A stretch of DNA of 7,889 bases. It comes from Alphaproteobacteria bacterium. GTDB lineage: Bacteria > Pseudomonadota > Alphaproteobacteria > Rhizobiales > Devosiaceae. This document shows positions 5,965 to 7,889 of the stretch, piece after piece; within the stretch, counting starts at the first letter, position 1, and each line of letters opens with the position of its first letter. A model generated the notes under the pieces. That model saw nothing but the letters and a program-made list of their open reading frames with translations. It did no database searches and was not told where the DNA came from. The stretch is from positions 1-7,889 of the forward strand of contig JAHJOS010000382.1 of NCBI GenBank assembly GCA_018820005.1, given 5' to 3'. The position numbers and the translations under genes were made by a program.

Positions 5965-6967
5965 CAGTGGTAGCCTTCCTCAGGGTCGATCTTGCCGCGG
6001 AACACCCAATAGGCGTAGCCGGTATAGGCCAGGATCACCGGCACCAGTACAGCGGCACCCACCAGCAGGAATTTCAGCGAGCTTTCCGGCGCGGCGGCTT
6101 CCGCGATCGTCAGCGCACCCGGCACGATGTAGGGGTAAAAGCTGATCCCCAGCCCGACAAAGCTCAGCACGAACAGGCCCAGCGCGGCCAGGAACGGCTG
6201 CAGATGCTTGTCCGTCGTCAGCCCATGCCACAGCGCCAGCGCGCAGCCGGCCAGCATCACCGGCACGAAGGCCGAGAAGAAGGCCGTCGGCCAGCCAAAC
6301 CAGCGCTCGAAGTAGATCTCGCGGATGAACGGGCTCCATAGACTCACCACGCCGATCAGCGCCAGCGTGCCAAAGCCCGCAAACATCGCGAGCTGCCGCG
6401 ACTTCGCCTGCAACGTGCCCGATGTCTTGAGGTTCAACCAGGTCGCGCCCAGCAGCGCATAACCTACCACCACAGCCGCGCCGGTCAGCAGGGTGAACGG
6501 CGTCAGCCAGTCCCACCAGTCGCCGACATAGCTGCGGTTGGCGATGTTGATGCCCTGCACCAGCGCACCCACGGCGATGCCCTGGGTGAAGGCCGCCACT
6601 GTGGACCCCACCCAGAACCCGACATCCCACCAGATCGCCCCCCGTGTCGTGCGATGGCGGAACTCGAACGCCACGCCGCGAAAAATCAGGCCCAGCAGCA
6701 TCAGGATGATCGGCATGTAGAGCGCCGGCAGCACCGTGGCGTAGACCACCGGAAAACCGCCATCAGCCCGCCGCCGCCCAGCACCAGCCAGGTCTCGTTG
6801 CCGTCCCAAACCGGCGCGATGGAATTGGTCATCACATCGCGGTCGTGCTTGTCGGGAAAGAACGGGAACAAAATGCCCACGCCCAGGTCGAAGCCGTCGA
6901 GAATGACATAGGCGAGCACCGCAAAGGCGATGATCCCGGCCCAGATGGTTGGCAGGTCAATGGGCAT
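5964..6967 (-). pseudogene. cydB: cydB, cytochrome bd ubiquinol oxidase subunit II, interrupted by a one-base frameshift
   Basis: The two halves together encode a CydB of about 334 residues, the usual length. The first half starts at the ATG at 6967 (MPIDLPTIWAGI) and carries DGFDLGVG (24-31) and WDGNETWLVLGGGG (54-67), family hallmarks of the quinol oxidase membrane core. After Phe72 this frame runs into unrelated sequence. The correct continuation, PVVYATVLPALYMPI, is in the next frame and stays open to the TGA at 5964, with several membrane helices and an end reading GKIDPEEGYH. The join needs one extra base near 6750-6753: minus strand TTTTCCGG where TTTTCCCGG is expected. The rest is undamaged, so a recent mutation or a sequencing/assembly error in the short run is likely. 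The start overlaps cydA by 11 bases with GGGAGG upstream. Confidence 0.88.
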
Positions 6968-7889
6968 TCGGGCCTCCCAGCGTTTCTTCCTGTGCGAGAC
7001 CCGGCACCACGCCCGCAGCACGGGTCGGCCCCTTGTCCAGCTCATGGTCCTCGATCTCCAGCGGCGGCCGCCGGAACAGCCGGAACAGGTAGAACACGCC
7101 CGCTCCGAACACGACGAAATAGACAATGATAAAGGCCAGCAGCGATGCGCCCACGGCCGGCGCATCCACCGGCGACAGGCTGTCGGCCGTGCGCAGCAAG
7201 CCGTAGACGGTGAAAGGCTGCCGCCCCACTTCGGTGGTGTACCAGCCCGCCAGCACTGCCACAAAGCCCGAACCACCCATCGGCAGCGCCGCGCGCAGCA
7301 GCCATTTATTGGTGTAGAGCGTCTTGCGATAACGCGCCCACAGCGACCACAACCCGATTCCCAGCATGGCAAAGCCAATGCCCACCATGATGCGGAAGGT
7401 GAAGAACGGGATCATTGCATTGGGCCGGTCTTCCGGCGGAAAGGCATCCAGCCCCTGCAGCGGCGCATTGAGGTCATGCTTGAGGATCAGCGAGCTCAGC
7501 TTGGGGATCTCGATCGAATAATGCATCGTCTGGTTCTTGTCGTCCGGAATGCCGAACAGGATCAGCGGTGCCCCGTCGGGATGGGACTCGTAGTGTCCTT
7601 CCATCGCCGCAACCTTGGCTGGCTGATACTCGAGCGTATTGAGCCCATGCGCGTCGCCGGCAAAGATCTGGATCGGCGTCACGATGGCGGCCATCCACAT
7701 GGCCATCGAGAACATGATGCGCGCCTGCCGGTTGCTCGAATCCTTAAGCAGGTGCCAGGCGCCCACGGCGCCCACGGCAAAGGCCGTCGTCAGAAACGCC
7801 GCCAGCACCGTGTGGGTCAGACGATAGGGGAAGGACGGGTTGAAGATGATCGCCCACCAGTCTTCGGGATAGAAAATCCCATTGGCGTC
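6957..7889 (-). CDS. cydA: Cytochrome bd ubiquinol oxidase subunit I, cyanide-insensitive (short Q-loop) type, C-terminal 310 residues
   Basis: Subunit I of the cytochrome bd quinol oxidase, which reduces oxygen to water at the inner membrane. The gene begins beyond the right edge and the frame is open to base 7889, so a GTG at 7808 is internal, not a start. In the visible fragment, His26 (LTHTVLAAF) matches the E. coli haem b558 ligand His186, Met168 (FRIMVGIG) matches Met393, and K92 and E97 in QPAKVAAMEGHYE match the quinol-site Lys252 and Glu257. Another conserved stretch is AGWYTTEVGRQPF (214-226). Between LFGIPDD and FRIMVG the protein lacks the roughly 50-60 residue insert of E. coli CydA. 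It thus has the short Q-loop of the cyanide-insensitive oxidase (CIO) type. It ends 11 bases inside cydB. Such enzymes are usually made under low oxygen or respiratory stress. Confidence 0.95.
   Translation of the reverse strand, partial: DANGIFYPEDWWAIIFNPSFPYRLTHTVLAAFLTTAFAVGAVGAWHLLKDSSNRQARIMFSMAMWMAAIVTPIQIFAGDAHGLNTLEYQPAKVAAMEGHYESHPDGAPLILFGIPDDKNQTMHYSIEIPKLSSLILKHDLNAPLQGLDAFPPEDRPNAMIPFFTFRIMVGIGFAMLGIGLWSLWARYRKTLYTNKWLLRAALPMGGSGFVAVLAGWYTTEVGRQPFTVYGLLRTADSLSPVDAPAVGASLLAFIIVYFVVFGAGVFYLFRLFRRPPLEIEDHELDKGPTRAAGVVPGLAQEETLGGPNAH

Noticed and set aside
6701..7378. 225-residue minus-strand frame across cydA and cydB
   Set aside because: Only its C-terminal part from 6967 is real (the start of cydB). 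The upstream part is out-of-frame cydA.
7639..7808. A separate gene starting at the GTG at 7808
   Set aside because: The frame continues upstream to the window edge with CydA-like sequence (DWWAIIFNPSFPYRL), so this is an internal codon of a gene cut by the edge.
1..7889. Defence system, mobile element, CRISPR array or tRNA
   Set aside because: No transposase, integrase, nuclease, repeat array or tRNA-like fold was seen on either strand; every long reading frame is a metabolic, transport or respiratory gene or its shadow.

Overview
The window is GC-rich DNA that is almost fully coding, with short intergenic gaps and genes joined by stop/start overlaps. Gene content (a NitT/TauT-type ABC importer with catabolic enzymes, next to a cyanide-insensitive-type cytochrome bd operon) and protein style suggest an alphaproteobacterium, probably Hyphomicrobiales (Devosia-like). 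The genus is a guess from general resemblance. No tRNA, rRNA, insertion sequence, CRISPR array or phage gene was seen.

Region 1 (about 1-4381, minus strand) is a five-gene operon read right to left. It encodes a secreted solute-binding protein, an ABC ATPase, an ABC permease, a cytosine-deaminase-like amidohydrolase, and the first 100 residues of an FAD-binding oxidoreductase that leaves the window on the left. A strong hairpin with a short U run lies between the solute-binding protein gene and the ATPase gene. It probably lets the binding protein be made in excess over the membrane and enzyme parts.

Region 2 (4382-4596) is a 215-bp divergent control region holding a LacI-type palindrome. 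Region 3 (4597-5786, plus strand) is a two-gene operon for a Rid (YjgF) family protein and a creatininase-family metal amidohydrolase. Together, regions 1 and 3 look like one uptake-and-degradation system for a small nitrogen-containing, probably cyclic, compound: import, hydrolytic deamination or ring opening, oxidation, and clean-up of reactive intermediates. All three accessory enzymes differ from the textbook member of their family at substrate-determining positions, so the substrate is probably not simply cytosine or creatinine. It cannot be named from the sequence.

Region 4 (5787-5853) is a short convergent gap with an imperfect GC hairpin. Region 5 (5854-7889, minus strand) is a cytochrome bd quinol oxidase operon: cydA (incomplete at the right edge, short Q-loop), cydB (interrupted by an apparent one-base deletion near 6752), and a 36-residue single-helix CydX-like protein. 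It is a respiratory locus with no evident functional link to the catabolic genes.
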